A stretch of 64,000 nucleotides of DNA from Bugula neritina (taxonomy: Eukaryota > Bryozoa > Gymnolaemata > Cheilostomatida > Bugulidae): contig OZ037767.1 of the NCBI GenBank assembly GCA_964035545.1, positions 3,905,680 to 3,969,679 on the forward strand. The letters run 5' to 3'. This document shows positions 51,001 through 64,000 of this stretch, one piece after another. A model generated the notes under the pieces. That model worked only from the letters and a program-made list of their open reading frames with translations, was not told where the DNA came from and made no database searches. The position numbers and the translations under genes are program-made. Each line of letters begins with the position of its first letter. Position 1 is the first letter of the stretch.

Positions 51001-54000
51001 CTGTAAATAGTATGCATTTGGAGATCAAATAAATTACTTGTATCTAAAATAATATGTGAGTGGTAAAAACGAATTATTTCACTCTAAATAAGCATCTGTT
51101 GCTGAAATAAACTAGTTTTATCTGAACTTCAATATGCAATTGCTAATTGCCAAGTGCATTAAATAGCCAACTGCCAATTGCTAATAGCTATTTGCCAGTT
51201 GCTAATAGCCAATTGCCAATTGCTAATAGCCAAGTTTCGATAAACACCTAAACATAACTGGGAGCCAAAGAGAGTCGGTTTTTGAAGCTGCACGTATATT
51301 CTAGCTACATGAACCTGTAAACCCTCAAATATGAAAATATCTGAACACATTGTTTCACCATCACTCTCACAATTAATAATAATATTTTACTTCTCTTTGC
51401 ATATCGTATGAAAAAAGTTTGTTTTGGTTTAAAAGCTAAAAAAATTTAATTTTTTAAGCGTATTCAAAAGCATTGAACACATTGGAAGACTGTATTGAAT
51501 TTTTCAGCTGCAACAATGGCTACAGTGGAGGAAAATGTGAAAGGGATCCATGTTACAATGAGTTCTGCAGTGGCAGAGGAAAATGTATCGTAACTCTTGA
51601 TGGTAGAAAGATTTGCGAGTGTCGACCTGGATATATTGGGGACCTCTGTCAGACTTCAACCAATCAGTGTCAAGCTAACAACTGCGGACAGAACTCTATT
51701 ATGTGTATGATGAAAAACGGTGTTGAAACCTGCATTTGTAAACCAGGTGGGTGTGGAAGCTTTAGGATATGAATTGCAAACACTTTTTAATATGTGTTTG
51801 AATAAAAAGGGTACATATCCTTTCATAAATTATTCTTGATCATAATTTTTATTTTAATTGTTTGGCAAAAGCATTTGAAAGAACAATAAACAAACCAAAA
51901 ATGACTCAAAGACAAATTCGATAGCCAATTTTTTTAGTTCTAGCTACAAATAGCTTACAACTGCCACTTTTTTGTTTCTCAACACATAATAAGGCTATAA
52001 AGCTGTATTTGTATATACAATCTTGCTGCCTTCTAGTTCAGTTTAGTTCATTGTGGTCAGCTTTAATGACTTGTGCTGGTGTTTTCTGCTATTAATTCAA
52101 AGACAACTAAAGCTTCAGTTAAACACATAAAATTTGTCACTAAAATTTTATTTACAATACCACCAGCTGTTGAAAAGCTGTTCATTGGGGTCTACTAAAC
52201 GTTATATGCAGCTTCCATACTGCCGTCAGACCGATACAATTTTCAAGAGGCGATAACTTTTCAACTTTTAGCTCATGAATGTAATGGAAATTAATAACCG
52301 AACAATCAATAAAAGTAAGTTATTAGTGTATTTCAACTATATATTTTGTTAATATAAAAAGTGGCTGTGCAGTGAAAAGACTGTATTATTTTTGTTATTG
52401 CAGGTTTCTATGGAGACAGATGTGAAAAACACCAGTGCTCACCCAACCAGTGCATGAATGGAGACTGTGTGATAATAGCGCCGTATTGGGGAGATCCTAA
52501 GTGTAAGTGCTGGGACGGTTTTACTGGAGAATACTGCGACATTTGTGACATGGGCAACAACTACTGCCTCAATGGTGGCACTTGTACAGCCATGGTATTT
52601 AGAGAGAGGTACTGTGACTGTCCAGCCGGCACAACTGGAGACAGGTCAGTTATTGGTTTATACCTGATAAGTAGTATATTCATGTAAGGAAGATGATCAT
52701 GTCATTAAATAGTTTACAGGCAATCTAAGTTCTAAAGCCTGTTTTAATTGCATGCATGATCATGCCTCAAATAGCTATATTGCAAGTTAAAGTTTGATCT
52801 TTGAATATTATAAAGTGTAAAACTGTTCCTTAAATATAATTGGTTTAATTTAAATAGAATACTAAAACATTGTAGAGACCCTGTGATTATCAAATTGTTA
52901 GCTTATATTTATGTAGATAGTTTGGTAGTAATGAGTTATTCAATTTTTAGCTCAAATAAAACATTTTTGCAGTCATTTCAGTACGACTGCCTATTTCTTT
53001 GATGTAGATGTGAAAAGAGATTAGCTGTTCCATGTGGGGCCAACAGATGCGAAAATGATGCTACCTGTGACCAAAGCTCACTGACTTGCATTTGCAAGAT
53101 GGGATACTTTGGTCCAAACTGCAACCAGCAGCACTGCGATCCAATCTTGAACAAGTGCAATGGCAAGTGGAATAACAACACACTTTGTTCTTTTAAAAAA
53201 TAATATTTAATGAGGAACAAATATGAACTGCAATTTATATCATTTATAAGCTCACTAAGCTAACTTTATTGGGTGCTTGTAGGTGGTATTTGTGAGCCAT
53301 CGTCATCATCTCCAGGTTACAAGTGTTCCAGTTGCAAAGCTGGGTGGTCTGGTCAGTTCTGCCATATTAGTCCCTGTGCCAGTAGTCCATGCAATAATGG
53401 CGGAACATGCTCACTAACAGGAAATGCTGTTAAACCGTACACTTGCTCGTGTCCTGATGGCTACTCGGGCCAGAGGTGTCAAGTGTCTGTCTGTGACAAC
53501 TACAACTGTAATGGAGGCTTGTGTCAGGTGTACGTGGGAGGAGTCCCAGTCTGTACAAATTGCCCAACCAACTTCAAAGGGTCTCACTGCCAGACTCAGA
53601 TATGCCCTGATGGTTTTTGTGGTAGTAACGGCTGGTGCACCCCTAAAAATGGCATACCAAGTTGCAGCTGTAAAAATGGCTTTAAAGGAATCCTGTGTGA
53701 TGAAGCTGTTTGCAAGCCATCTGCTTGTATGAATGGAGGCACGTGCTCGGCAGTGAATGGAAGTCCAAAATGTAGTTGCCCTCAAGGGTTTTCCGGAGAC
53801 AAGTGTGAACGAGATGCCTGCTACACCTTCAGTTGCTTGAATGGAGGCACGTGCATCCTAGAGTCTAAAACCGAAGCTATATGTAATTGTCCTATGGAAT
53901 ATGCCGGAACTCACTGTGAAACTCCCGTATGTCAACCCGGTTATTGCACAGCAAATGGCAAGTGCGTAGCTGTTCTTGGAGGCGGATATAGATGCGATTG

Positions 54001-57000
54001 TAACAAAGGGTTTGCAGGAATACGATGTGAAACTGATTTATGCTCACAGAAACCATGTCTGAATGGCGGAGTGTGTCAAGCTACAAATGGAGGCTACGAA
54101 TGTTCGTGTCCAGAAGGGTTTGAGGGAACATATTGTGAGGTGAGCTATCGATAACTGAGCCAAGAAATATTTATGAGTATGACTAAAACAAAAAAAGTTT
54201 CCAATGGCAACACTGTAATTTCTTGTTAAGATAAATTATTGATTTTTTTGTGATTTGCAAACAAAAAAAAATTATTTTTTTTAATTGTCTAGTGCTTTAA
54301 TATAAAAAATAAAATATTTGAGCCAACTGAACTATAGTCTTGTTGCTGAAAGAGAAGTTTACTGAATTGCTAAGAGATATTTAACACTGTGTATGCCTGT
54401 GACAGGTTGATTTGTGTGGATGTGTCAATGGTGGCGACTGCAGACAAACTACACAGGGAAACTATGAATGTGATTGTCCAATAGGATACAGCGGTGCAAA
54501 ATGTGAATATGATGTCTGTCGAGGACGCTATACTTGTCAAAATGGAGCCACTTGTAATAGACTAGACGCCAATTCTTTCAGTTGTCAATGTGCTCCAGGG
54601 TAGGTCTGAATCTCTACATGTAGGCTGTAGTTAGGGAGGGGGGCAGATAGATACAAACAGATTATAAGTGTTGAATATATTTGTGAAAAAAGAAGAATGC
54701 AATAAAATGGTTCACTTTGCAATGGCAGCAAAGCTTTATTAACTAATTAATTATAAAACACAAACACAATGCCACTGCAGCTAGACCCAATTCCAGAATT
54801 TCTCCAATAAACAATATTTCCCTAGAAACTGTAACATCAAGTGTTAATGAGTTACATAAAGCTTCATTTGGCTCTAACATATGTGAAATTGCACTCAAAA
54901 TCAAAATGCAGAGCATATATTTAAAACAATAAGCTCCTTTTAAAGCATGCATTAGAGATGATAGTTGAACCATGGGTATTGACATACATTGAACCTATAC
55001 CACTCAATCATTTAAGTTATACTGTAATTTTTATAGATACACTGGCTTCTTCTGTGATTCGAAAGTGTGCGATTTAAAACCTTGTCTCAACAATGGCGTC
55101 TGCAGAGAAAATTTGACTGTTGGAGAATATTACACTTGTGCATGTCAGGACAACTTCTATGGAGATCAGTGTCAACATGATCCGTGCAGTGGTAATCTTT
55201 GTAAGAATGGAGCTTCCTGTCAGAGATTGGCCAATAAAGGGTAACTATAGGAACTTCACTCAGGAGTGACTCTTGTTATTAACTGTTAGTTTCAACTTAT
55301 ATAGTAAATAACATAGAATAAATTTGATAAGAAGTTACCACTGCATTTAAGACAAACTAATTACTTTGAAAAAATGGTAAACAGAAATTTCAAGCTAATG
55401 TACTAGTGATTAGCAGAGCTTTAAATAATGAATATATTTTATAATCTATGAGCAGAAACTATTCAGATAAATCATGATAGTGTATCTTTTTGTAGATATC
55501 AGTGTGCCTGTCCTGCTGGATATTCTGGCAGATACTGTGAAGTCAATCACTGCTCTAACTCCCCGTGCATACAAGGTACATGCGTACCGACTGCTACGAG
55601 CTACCGATGTGATTGCTATTCTGGGTACACAGGAAGTCGCTGTGAGATAGACGTCTGCTTGCCTAGTCCTTGCGTGAGAGGAATCTGTGTGAGACAAAAT
55701 GGTGGACAGTTTGTGTGCCAGTGTCCTGCAGGTATAACTGTGATAGTAGATTTGAGACTATAACCATGGACAAACAGATTTCTAATGTATGCATTGAATC
55801 AATGACTTTGATGCAATACTATAAAGAATATAGATTATAACAAGCATTTTTGACTATCAATATTTGCATGTCACATGATACCATTTACCTGTCATATCAC
55901 ATAACTTACCTGTCACAAGATGTCATTGATTTGTCACATGACGTATTTGCTTGCATAGCGTTGGTTGAATTTTGAAAGACAGTTAGTTTACCACTGCCCA
56001 ATGTATGGTATAGCCTTAAACATGCATTTTATTGACAGCTTCTTGAAAGATTATGTTTGTCATTGACTAATTTAATTGCGTAGGCATTACCACCCTCACC
56101 TCTCATACCATCATTGATGTTTCTAATTTCAGGTTATACTGGGCAGTTCTGTGAGAGAAACATAGATGACTGTACGCCAAATTTGTGCCAGAATGGTGGG
56201 AAATGCGTGGACTTGGTAGATGACTACAGATGTAACTGTTTGTCCGGGTGGAGTGGAAAGAGGTGTGACATCTCATACTGTGCTTCTAGACCCTGTGACA
56301 ACGGAGGCACGTGCTCTCCAGCCACCAATGCCTTAGGCTACCAGTGTGACTGTCCGCCAGGCTTCAAAGGAGTCAACTGTGAACGAGATGCGTGTAAACC
56401 AAACCAGTGTGCACACGGCACATGCATGTGAGTAACGGTTTCATCTGTAACCATTCCAACTCACCGCATGCCTGATTTTTACCTCCAAAAGTTTCAGCAT
56501 AACTCTTTCCATCAGTTTGAAGTTTTAATATTTTGCATAGGATGGTTCTCATTTGCTGCCATTAGTTTATCTGTCACACTGCAAGTTGTCAGTATAAAAA
56601 CCAGTAATGTGTTAAAGAAATAGTTGTTTGATATCTGTGGTGATATTTTTTTGTCCTTGCACTTGCTTAAATTTTTTGCAATATTTAGTGTTAAAACGCA
56701 TACTCATGCAATATGAGTTTTTATGCTGATTCTTGTTTTATATAATAATCAAGATAAAATTCAACTTGTCCCACACACATACACAAAGCTGGAATGCTTT
56801 CACTGTAGCAAGAAGTTGTTTCTTTACAGAAGGCAAGCAGGGGGAGCATTCAGCTGCGCATGTTACCCTGGATACACAAACTATCTTTGTGATGCTATTG
56901 TTGACTACTGCCTGTCCGCACCTTGCAAGGCTCAAGGCAGATGTGAGGCTGTATTGAATGACTACATCTGTCACTGTCCTATTGGGTGAGCGGTCGTACT

Positions 57001-60000
57001 CTTTTGTAGCGTAAATTTTTAGATTAGCCATAGTTCAAGGTTAATTAAACTTCAGTGTTGTTAGCAAAAACATTCATTTGCCTGCCATAACATTAATAGC
57101 AGCATTTGATTTAAATTCAAGTGTTATTAGAATAAAGAACTCAATTGCAGATACTCTGGTAAAGATTGCGAGAAGCATGTATGTGACAGCTTGCCATGCA
57201 GAAATGGAGGCAGTTGCACAGGAAATAGTGTGGGAGGGTTTACCTGCTCATGCCCAGATGGATACAGTGGCCATCAGTGTGAGGTAGACGCCTGCAGCCC
57301 CAACTTGTGTGTCAACAATGGCAAGTGTAAGAGAGAGCCTAATGGCGCCTTTTCTTGCGACTGTCCTCAAGGTGAGCATGAGCTGTGATGATGTAAGCAT
57401 GACTCATTGTGCCAATGAGAGAAATGCAGACTTTTATGAGTTTAAAATAAAACTGTCAAAAAAGATATCACAGAAGCCTTGAAATATATTTTTATGAAAG
57501 AAATAATTAGTTGCAAAAATAGCATAACCAAAAGCCGTTTAGTTTACATTTGACTGCCACCCTTTCTTGGCACCAGCTTAACATATTGTAAAGATAGTAC
57601 TAGTATTTGTTAAGCTTTCTATTCTGTTTATGCTGTAGAGCAGGGCACAATTAATACAGTGTAGATGCTGCATGCTAGAAAAGTTTCATTTTATACATAT
57701 TGGTTTTTACATCATGCGAAGGAAACCTTTAGAAACAATTTATATGCTGCTTTGTTTTTACTAGAATTAAGGGGGTCTATCTGTGACCTATTCCAATTTT
57801 GCGGCTGAAATTCTATCAATTTTAGTTTATTAGAGTCTAGACCTAATGCTAAAACCTACGCTGTCACAAAAAAAGTTAATTAAAGCGCTTTATTATGACA
57901 ATAATAGAACTGAAAAAAGTAGTAGAGTAAGAAATCAATTTTTTTTGGCTGTTTATCTTTATTACTATTTAAACAAAACGTGCTTTATAATGTTTCTATT
58001 AATTATATATAGCATTACTTTCAATGATATCTGTTAATAATAACTTATAGTATATTTAATGGAATAATAAAAAGCTAAAACTGCAGCTTTCTTAGTTGCA
58101 TTTTTATATTAACATGACAATGCAACAGTATTTAATTCCTAAAATATGCTTTTGACCTTAAATCTTATTCTTCCAGGTTTCTCCGGAACTACATGCAACA
58201 TTGACTATTGTTCTTCATCACCTTGTGAGAATGGCGGCGTCTGCCAACTCTCAAACAATGGCTTCAGCTGTGTTTGCCCTCCAGGATTTGGTGGCAACTT
58301 TTGTCAGGTAAAAAGTTTAAACAACTATGCAAACCTTTATGTACTCTTGAATGACATGATAATCAAAAGCTACTCACTTTAATTGGCTTTAAATTAAAAA
58401 TATAAAATAATAGAATATACAAAGGTACAAAATGGCTACTTCAGACTATGTATATAAAAAATTTTCCAGCTAATAATTTTAATAGTTCATGTATGAATTT
58501 GGGTTATGTGACAGTAAAATTTCACAAGGTTAGGTTATAATAGCAAATAGCCGGAGACTTTCAAAATTTTTATTTCACTCACTGTCTTTTAGGATGATCT
58601 CTGCAAACCAAATCCATGTGGCTCCAATGGTGCATGCATTAGACTGAACAGGGACTTTGAGTGTAGATGTCATGATGGCTTCACGGGAGAATATTGTACT
58701 AAAGGTGGAGGAGTTATCTTTTCATGTACTTGTTTTCAGTTAAATTCATATTTGAAAAATTATTTTAGGCTAAAAAAACTAAAATATTTTACCACAACAA
58801 TGCTTAGTCAAACATACAGATAAAAGATATTTGAAATAAAAAGCTACAATATATTACATTACATAATCAGCATTAGTAATTTATTAGGTCAGAGCAGATT
58901 AATCGTACTATATTTACTACAAGCAAAATATATTAAACCTAAAAGCCTAAGGTTCATACATATACATATCTATATACATATACATATATATACACACATA
59001 GTGTATGTGTATATGTTCAACTTCACTACTAACCTTGTTTACTGTTTTACTAACCTATCCTATATAACAAACGCAGATTTGTGTGACCCACTGGTAAACC
59101 CATGCATCAATGGTGGACAGTGCATAAGGCAACCTGGATCCTATCAGTGTGATTGCGCAAAAGGATATGGAGGACCCAACTGTGGCACGGATTTGTGTAA
59201 ACAGAAAGCTTGCAATACAAACAACACTATCTCAGGAATGTGTACTTACACCAAGAAAGGAGACGCTGTCTGTCCATGTGTACCAGGCTACACAGGAGAG
59301 CGGTGCCAGGTGGGTGTGGTCATGATGCTTACTTGTTAAACTAGAAAAGTTTACAAAGTGACAAAGTCTCTCTAGCTTAAAATGATTTAAATTAAGTATC
59401 CATTATTATAATTCATGTGCAAAAGATATTCCAGCATTTGCAAAGTAATAGACTACCTTTCAATTTGGTATCAGTTAAATTGGTCAGCTACAAATGCTTT
59501 TCATATAACCTAAAAAAACTTCACCAACTACTCTTTCTCAGTTATAAAGAAATTTTTTCATACATAACCTAAAAGAACTTAGGACTAATTCTAATTGGCG
59601 ATTTAAAGCAAGAATTGCAGTGAAAATAAACATAAATTCTTTGGTTTGCCTCTATATACAAATAGGCAAGAAATTATAAAAGAACCTGGAATGAAAATAG
59701 CATGTTATTCATTGAAAATTTAACACTTATCAGTATATTATATAGGATATAGGAGATTTAGTATTTGAGTTTCTTCTTTCAGCATGACTTTAATGAGTGT
59801 GAGCAGACACCCTATCCGTGTGTTAATGGCGCCTCTTGTGTGAACACTCTGGGCTCTTTCTACTGCCTCTGCCAGGATGGGTAAGTAGTTCTTACTACTC
59901 CACTAATATCTTGCATATCAGAGCATATATATAGCATATTGGGTATTCATAATGTCTAAGCATTAGTACTTTGTCAGTGCCTATGCCACTCTAAATCTTC

Positions 60001-63000
60001 ATAACAGAGACTATATCAACATTTGATTGTGATTTTCACAAAAGACATGATGAACATGCAAAGACAATACTGCTAAGGCTGCTCTTAACGGACAGAAGTT
60101 TTCCTTTACACTAAGAGATCTAATACATTATCAGATATCATTTACACGAATACTAATTTACAATTCAAGTTCATCTTGATAAAATTATTCATCGAAACTA
60201 AAGCATTTGGGAAATATTGTAAAAGCATGCAACATAGTGCTAATAAAGGATTTTAAAGATGTATCTACAGTATATCTCTATATTACATGCAGATACACCG
60301 GTCTCTTATGCGACCAGAAAGTAAATTACTGTGCAACCAAGCCTTGCGCTAACCGTGGAATTTGTGTCAGCAGTGATACTGGATACACATGTGACTGTCC
60401 ACCAGGATTTAAAGGATCTAATTGTGAAATTGATGTCTGTAATCTGCCTTCTGTGTGCCTGTAAGTAATGTACTATTTTAAAAGAACTAAAAGCTATTTA
60501 GCCAATGATTGCCGCTGTAAGGTCAATCAGTAAAAGTTTTTGTTTTAAAAAGGTAGAACTTATTAAGCGAAAATACACAAAATGATAATCGATTCTAGTA
60601 CATATTATGTTTAGTTTTAGCACCCAATGCATACTTATGTTTTTATATAGCACTTCAAGTAAACAGTCTCAAATGAATCTCTCAAACAATATAAATATTA
60701 TTTTAATGGAAGTAACAGGTTGGAAAGAGGTTGTTATTACTTATGCTACATTTTTATATTTCAGGAATGGCGCTGTGTGTAACAGATTGCCAGATGGCAA
60801 AACCAATTGCACATGCCTACCAGGGTTTGTTGGAAATAATTGTGAAATTGAGCTCAATGAATGCTTATCAAGACCTTGCCAAAATAATGGTGTTTGCATA
60901 GATGGAGTAAACAGCTACAGATGCTCTTGTCCTCCAGGATACGGAGGAGCTAACTGCCAGATAAACTATTGTAATTCTAACCCTTGCATGAACAACGGGT
61001 TGTGTGTTGGTGCTCCAGGAGGTTTTAAGTGTGTCTGCGTACCTGGTTTTACTGGTAGTATTTGCGAAATAGACATTAATGAATGTGTATCTGACCCTTG
61101 TTTAAATGCTGGAATTTGTGTCAATCAAATTGCTGACTTTTCTTGTGCATGTCCAGCAGGATTTCAGGGCAAACGATGTGACATCGACTTATGCAACTTA
61201 AACCAGTGCTTAAATGGAGGAACATGCAACAGAGTAAATAATAGTGCAGGCTATGACTGCAGCTGTTTACCTGATTTTACTGGGCAAAGGTGTGAAACTA
61301 ATTTTGATGATTGCATATCAAACCCATGTTTTAACTTTGGAATTTGCAAGGATAGAGTCGCATCATATAGTTGTGACTGTCGAGGCGGATACAGCGGTAG
61401 CAGATGTGAAATTGATCATTGCTTTCCGAGTCCTTGCATTCACGGTCAGTGCATAAGAGATTTGCCAGGAAGTCATGATTGCCTGTGTATAGCAGGGTAT
61501 ACTGGAACAAATTGTGACACAAACATTGATGAATGCGCTTCAGATCCTTGCCTAAATGGTGGTGCTTGCCTGGATGGTATCAACAGCTACCAATGTAAAT
61601 GCAAAAATGGCTATGGTGGAACCAACTGTGAAATAGACTTGTGCTCATTAAATATTTGTCAAAATGGAGCAACTTGTATAGGCAAACCTAATGGTACAGA
61701 GTGCATCTGTAAAAATGGATACTCTGGTGATCGATGTGAGATTGATGTTGACGATTGCAACCCATCCCCATGTCTTAACAATGCTCAATGTGTAGATGGA
61801 GTAGACAACTACACTTGTAAATGCAGTGCCGGTTATGGCGGTAAAAACTGTTCCATTGATTTTTGTTCAAGAAACAAGTGTAATAATAATGGTACATGTA
61901 TTCCTTTGCCTAATGGATCATCGTGCTCCTGTGAACCAGGTTATACTGGCTTGCAATGTGAAAAGATAATAGATCAGTGCCAGTCATCCCCATGCCATAA
62001 TGCTACTTGCATCAACAAGCTCACAGACTTTGAATGTAAATGTAGAAGTGGCTTCACTGGCAAAACCTGTAATACAAACGTTTGCAAGCCAGAGCCTTGT
62101 ATGAATAATGGAAAGTGCGTACATACTTTGAACGGGTTTAGCTGCATATGCATTCCAGGATACTACGGAGAAAAATGTCAGTATAACTACGATGACTGTC
62201 AATCTTCACCATGTATTAATGGTCAGTGTATTGATGGTGTAGATTCTTACACATGTGATTGCAATGCAGGCTACACTGGTCACAACTGTGACATTGATAA
62301 CTGTACAGCCCTTCCCTGCCAGAACAATGGCACTTGTGTGCGTCTACCTTTTGGTTCAAAGTCATGTACATGCCTCCCAGACTACACTGGAGCTTTATGC
62401 GAAATACAGATTGACAACTGCCAAAGCGATCCGTGTCTAAATAATGCTACATGTGTTGATGGCATAAATAATTTTCAATGTCAATGCCCAGGCGGATTCT
62501 TAGGGAAAAATTGTGACATAGACTTGTGTAAAACAAGCAAGTGCCAAAATAATGCAACCTGTGTTGGAGTCCCTGGTGCATACCGCTGCGCTTGTCAGCC
62601 AGGTTTCGTTGGAGGCTTGTGTCAAGTTGAGATTGATGAGTGCTCTTCAAACCCTTGTAGCAATGGTGGTAAATGTAAAGATCTGGTAAATGATTTCCAG
62701 TGCACGTGTGCTGCTGGATATACAGGAAAAACTTGTGATGTCATTATTGATGCATGCGTTTCTCAGCCTTGCTATAATAATGGTACATGTCTAAATTACA
62801 TCAATAGTTATTCATGTGATTGCCCGAATGGTGTTGTTGGAGACCAGTGTGAATTAAACTTATGTAAACAAAATCCATGTATGCATGGTAATTGCCTTCC
62901 TGTTAAGGGCGATTACATTTGCGACTGCCCCAAAGGATATAAAGATAAAAATTGCAGTACCGATATTGATGAATGCTTAAGCGCTCCTTGCCAAAATGGT

Positions 63001-64000
63001 GGCACATGTACAGATGACATTGGAAATTTCTCTTGCAACTGCGCTGATGGATATTTAGGAAATGACTGTAGCATATATGCTTGCAACCTCAATGGACCAT
63101 GTGTACATGGAATATGTCAGCCAACTGGAAATGGTTCAAGGTTCATCTGTAACTGCGATGTTGGATATTTTGGTGAACTATGCAACCAAAATTATTGCAA
63201 ACCAGACCCATGTATTAATGGCAATTGTAAAGCACTTGCTACAAATTACACATGTCAGTGTAATTTTGGATACACCGGAAAAGATTGTGATTTAGATATT
63301 AATGAGTGTGAACAGTTTCCATGTCAGAATAATGGAACTTGTTTCAATGAACCTGGGTCATACTCATGCCAATGTTTGAATGGTTATGTTGGAAAGCATT
63401 GTGAAAATGACTTGTGCAACCCTGATCCTTGTAGCAATGGTTTATGTAAAGGAACTGTTGGAAACTATGAATGTGATTGCCAATTTGGATACTCTGGAAA
63501 GAACTGTGTCAACTACATTTGTGACACTTGGCCTTGTCAAAATGGAAAGTGTATACCAGAAGGCGAATCAAATGGCACGTGTGTCTGCAACGCTGGTTAT
63601 CAGGGCAAATATTGTGATGAAGACATAAATGAGTGTGCATCAAAACCCTGTCAAAATGGCGGCAACTGTACAGACTTGCTAAACGACTATGAATGTATGT
63701 GCGACAAAGGATATTGGGGTGACAACTGCGAAAATGATTACTGCAAACCAAACCCTTGCATGCACAACGGAACGTGTGAGGGGTTGACAAATGACTTCTT
63801 TTGTAAATGCCAAAAAGGCTACACTGGTAAAAATTGTTCAATAAATATAGATGAATGCAAAATTTCACCCTGTTTGAATGGAGCACAATGCATTGACACT
63901 GACGGTGGCTTTTTTTGTCAATGTACCCCTGGTTTCAACGGTCTCCTTTGTGATAACAACATTGATGAGTGTCAAAGCAACCCGTGTATCACTGGTAACT
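45098..64000 (+). CDS. Giant secreted EGF-repeat protein (3' partial at window end)
   Basis: Twenty-six exons are visible, consistent in phase: 45098-45157, 46258-46339, 46751-46814, 47817-47968, 48336-48503, 48843-48956, 49252-49314, 49705-49878, 50364-50474, 50806-50974, 51508-51746, 52404-52644, 53008-53162, 53283-54139, 54406-54599, 55037-55240, 55496-55731, 56133-56427, 56830-56985, 57151-57371, 58177-58307, 58593-58704, 59077-59309, 59783-59880, 60293-60460 and 60765 to beyond 64000. Exon 1 is a signal peptide (MKLILLVTLAAVLIASGYSL). Exon 2 is an acidic propeptide ending IREKR, a furin site, followed by a His-rich start (SKHHHYGHE). All the rest is six-cysteine EGF-like modules, first mostly non-calcium-binding, later alternating with calcium-binding DINEC/DIDEC modules as in Notch and fibropellins. 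No membrane span, LNR or other domain lies in the window, so Notch orthology is not supported. The exon before 53163 uses a GC donor. Confidence 0.93.
46480..46617. mobile_element. Hairpin MITE in intron 2 of the EGF gene
   Basis: GGAATGTTATTACAGCCTA at the left is matched by TAGGCTGTAATAACATTTC at the right. The inner arms are imperfectly complementary too (GCTGCTTGTCCAACTCCAAT against ATTGAGCAACCAGC), so the 138 bp would fold as one imperfect stem. Confidence 0.75.
47205..47403 (-). mobile_element. tRNA-derived SINE
   Basis: On the minus strand the head reads GGAGCAGCCGTGGTCTAGGG, which contains a Pol III box A (TGGTCTAGGGGTTATAGC). A box B (GGTTCGAGACC) lies about 45 nt on. A body of about 130 bp follows, including GCATCCAGTCATAATTGC and ending near a short CCCCTTCCATCAGGGG inverted repeat. 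It lies in intron 3 of the EGF gene. The 5' end is clear; the 3' end is approximate. Confidence 0.75.
51130..51234. repeat. 21-bp tandem repeat (CCAATTGCCAATTGCTAATAG)
   Basis: Three good copies at 51167, 51188 and 51209 (unit CCAAYTGCCAATTGCTAATA plus G) with decayed units before and after, in the EGF-gene intron between 50974 and 51508. Confidence 0.85.
58957..59005. repeat. TACATA-type microsatellite
   Basis: Alternating TACATA, TATATA and CACATA units just ahead of the EGF-gene exon at 59077. Confidence 0.8.
60765..64000 (+). other. Giant intronless exon with 28 complete EGF modules and a partial one
   Basis: One reading frame stays open from the acceptor TTTCAG at 60764 to the window end, over 3.2 kb, where the preceding 25 exons mostly hold one or two modules each. 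By hand count 28 complete EGF modules and a 29th partial one follow. Through about the first 17, a calcium-binding type (LNEC, DINEC, FDDC, NIDEC, DVDDC, EIDEC) alternates strictly with a non-calcium type (NYC, DLC, DHC, DFC, NVC, DNC), so the repeat unit is a pair of about 75 residues. Later the order becomes less regular. Confidence 0.9.

Noticed and set aside
53414-53785. Minus-strand and shifted frames over the EGF exons, including 63509-63886 on the minus strand
   Set aside because: Shadow frames of dense EGF coding sequence; the plus frame has the six-cysteine periodicity and correct splice phases.
45098-64000. Calling the EGF-repeat gene Notch, jagged or fibropellin
   Set aside because: No DSL, LNR, membrane span, ankyrin or avidin-like domain is seen in the window, and the furin-processed His-rich N-terminus does not fit those proteins.

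Overview
The window is nuclear DNA of an AT-rich animal genome. Every gene is split by spliceosomal introns, almost all GT-AG, and the families are metazoan: a DEG/ENaC channel, a Ly6/quiver-like GPI protein, arrestin-domain proteins, a Kunitz protein and a very long EGF-repeat protein. Intergenic and intronic DNA is dense in AT-rich low complexity, microsatellites and small TIR-bearing elements, with two tRNA-like SINE heads. An invertebrate, possibly spiralian, fits, but nothing here fixes the phylum. Exon boundaries were derived by hand from splice sites, phase continuity and family motifs. Start codons and UTRs are less certain than internal exons.

Layout: (1) 1-2040 (+), last three coding exons of an unidentified gene. 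(2) 4965-13835 (+), a complete DEG/ENaC channel gene with two 202-nt thumb-domain exons that can only be used alternatively. (3) 14434-16521 (-), convergent with the channel, a three-exon Ly6/quiver-like gene with a 440-bp GT/GTGTGC microsatellite in intron 2. (4) 16.5-20.5 kb, no genes but a foldback element, a decayed transposon and a tRNA-like SINE head. (5) 20498-21496 (+), a small two-membrane-span protein. (6) 22780-35247 (+), a tandem cluster of three arrestin-domain genes; the second and third are complete with matching exon structure, the first keeps only its 5' half. (7) 38264-42535 (+), a secreted protein with Lys-Gly-punctuated repeats and a C-terminal Kunitz domain. (8) 45098 to beyond 64000 (+), a secreted, probably furin-processed EGF-repeat protein with 25 ordinary exons followed by one intronless exon of more than 3.2 kb.

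Functional links are inference. The channel and Ly6/quiver-like genes are neighbours and both families act at excitable membranes. The arrestin copies are plainly products of tandem duplication. The Kunitz/KG and EGF proteins are both secreted and could be extracellular-matrix components.

Points most worth a second look: the mutually exclusive channel exons, the KG-repeat/Kunitz protein, the giant EGF exon built from an alternating two-EGF module, three GC-AG introns that phase requires, and a 93-bp-armed palindrome between (AT)n tracts.
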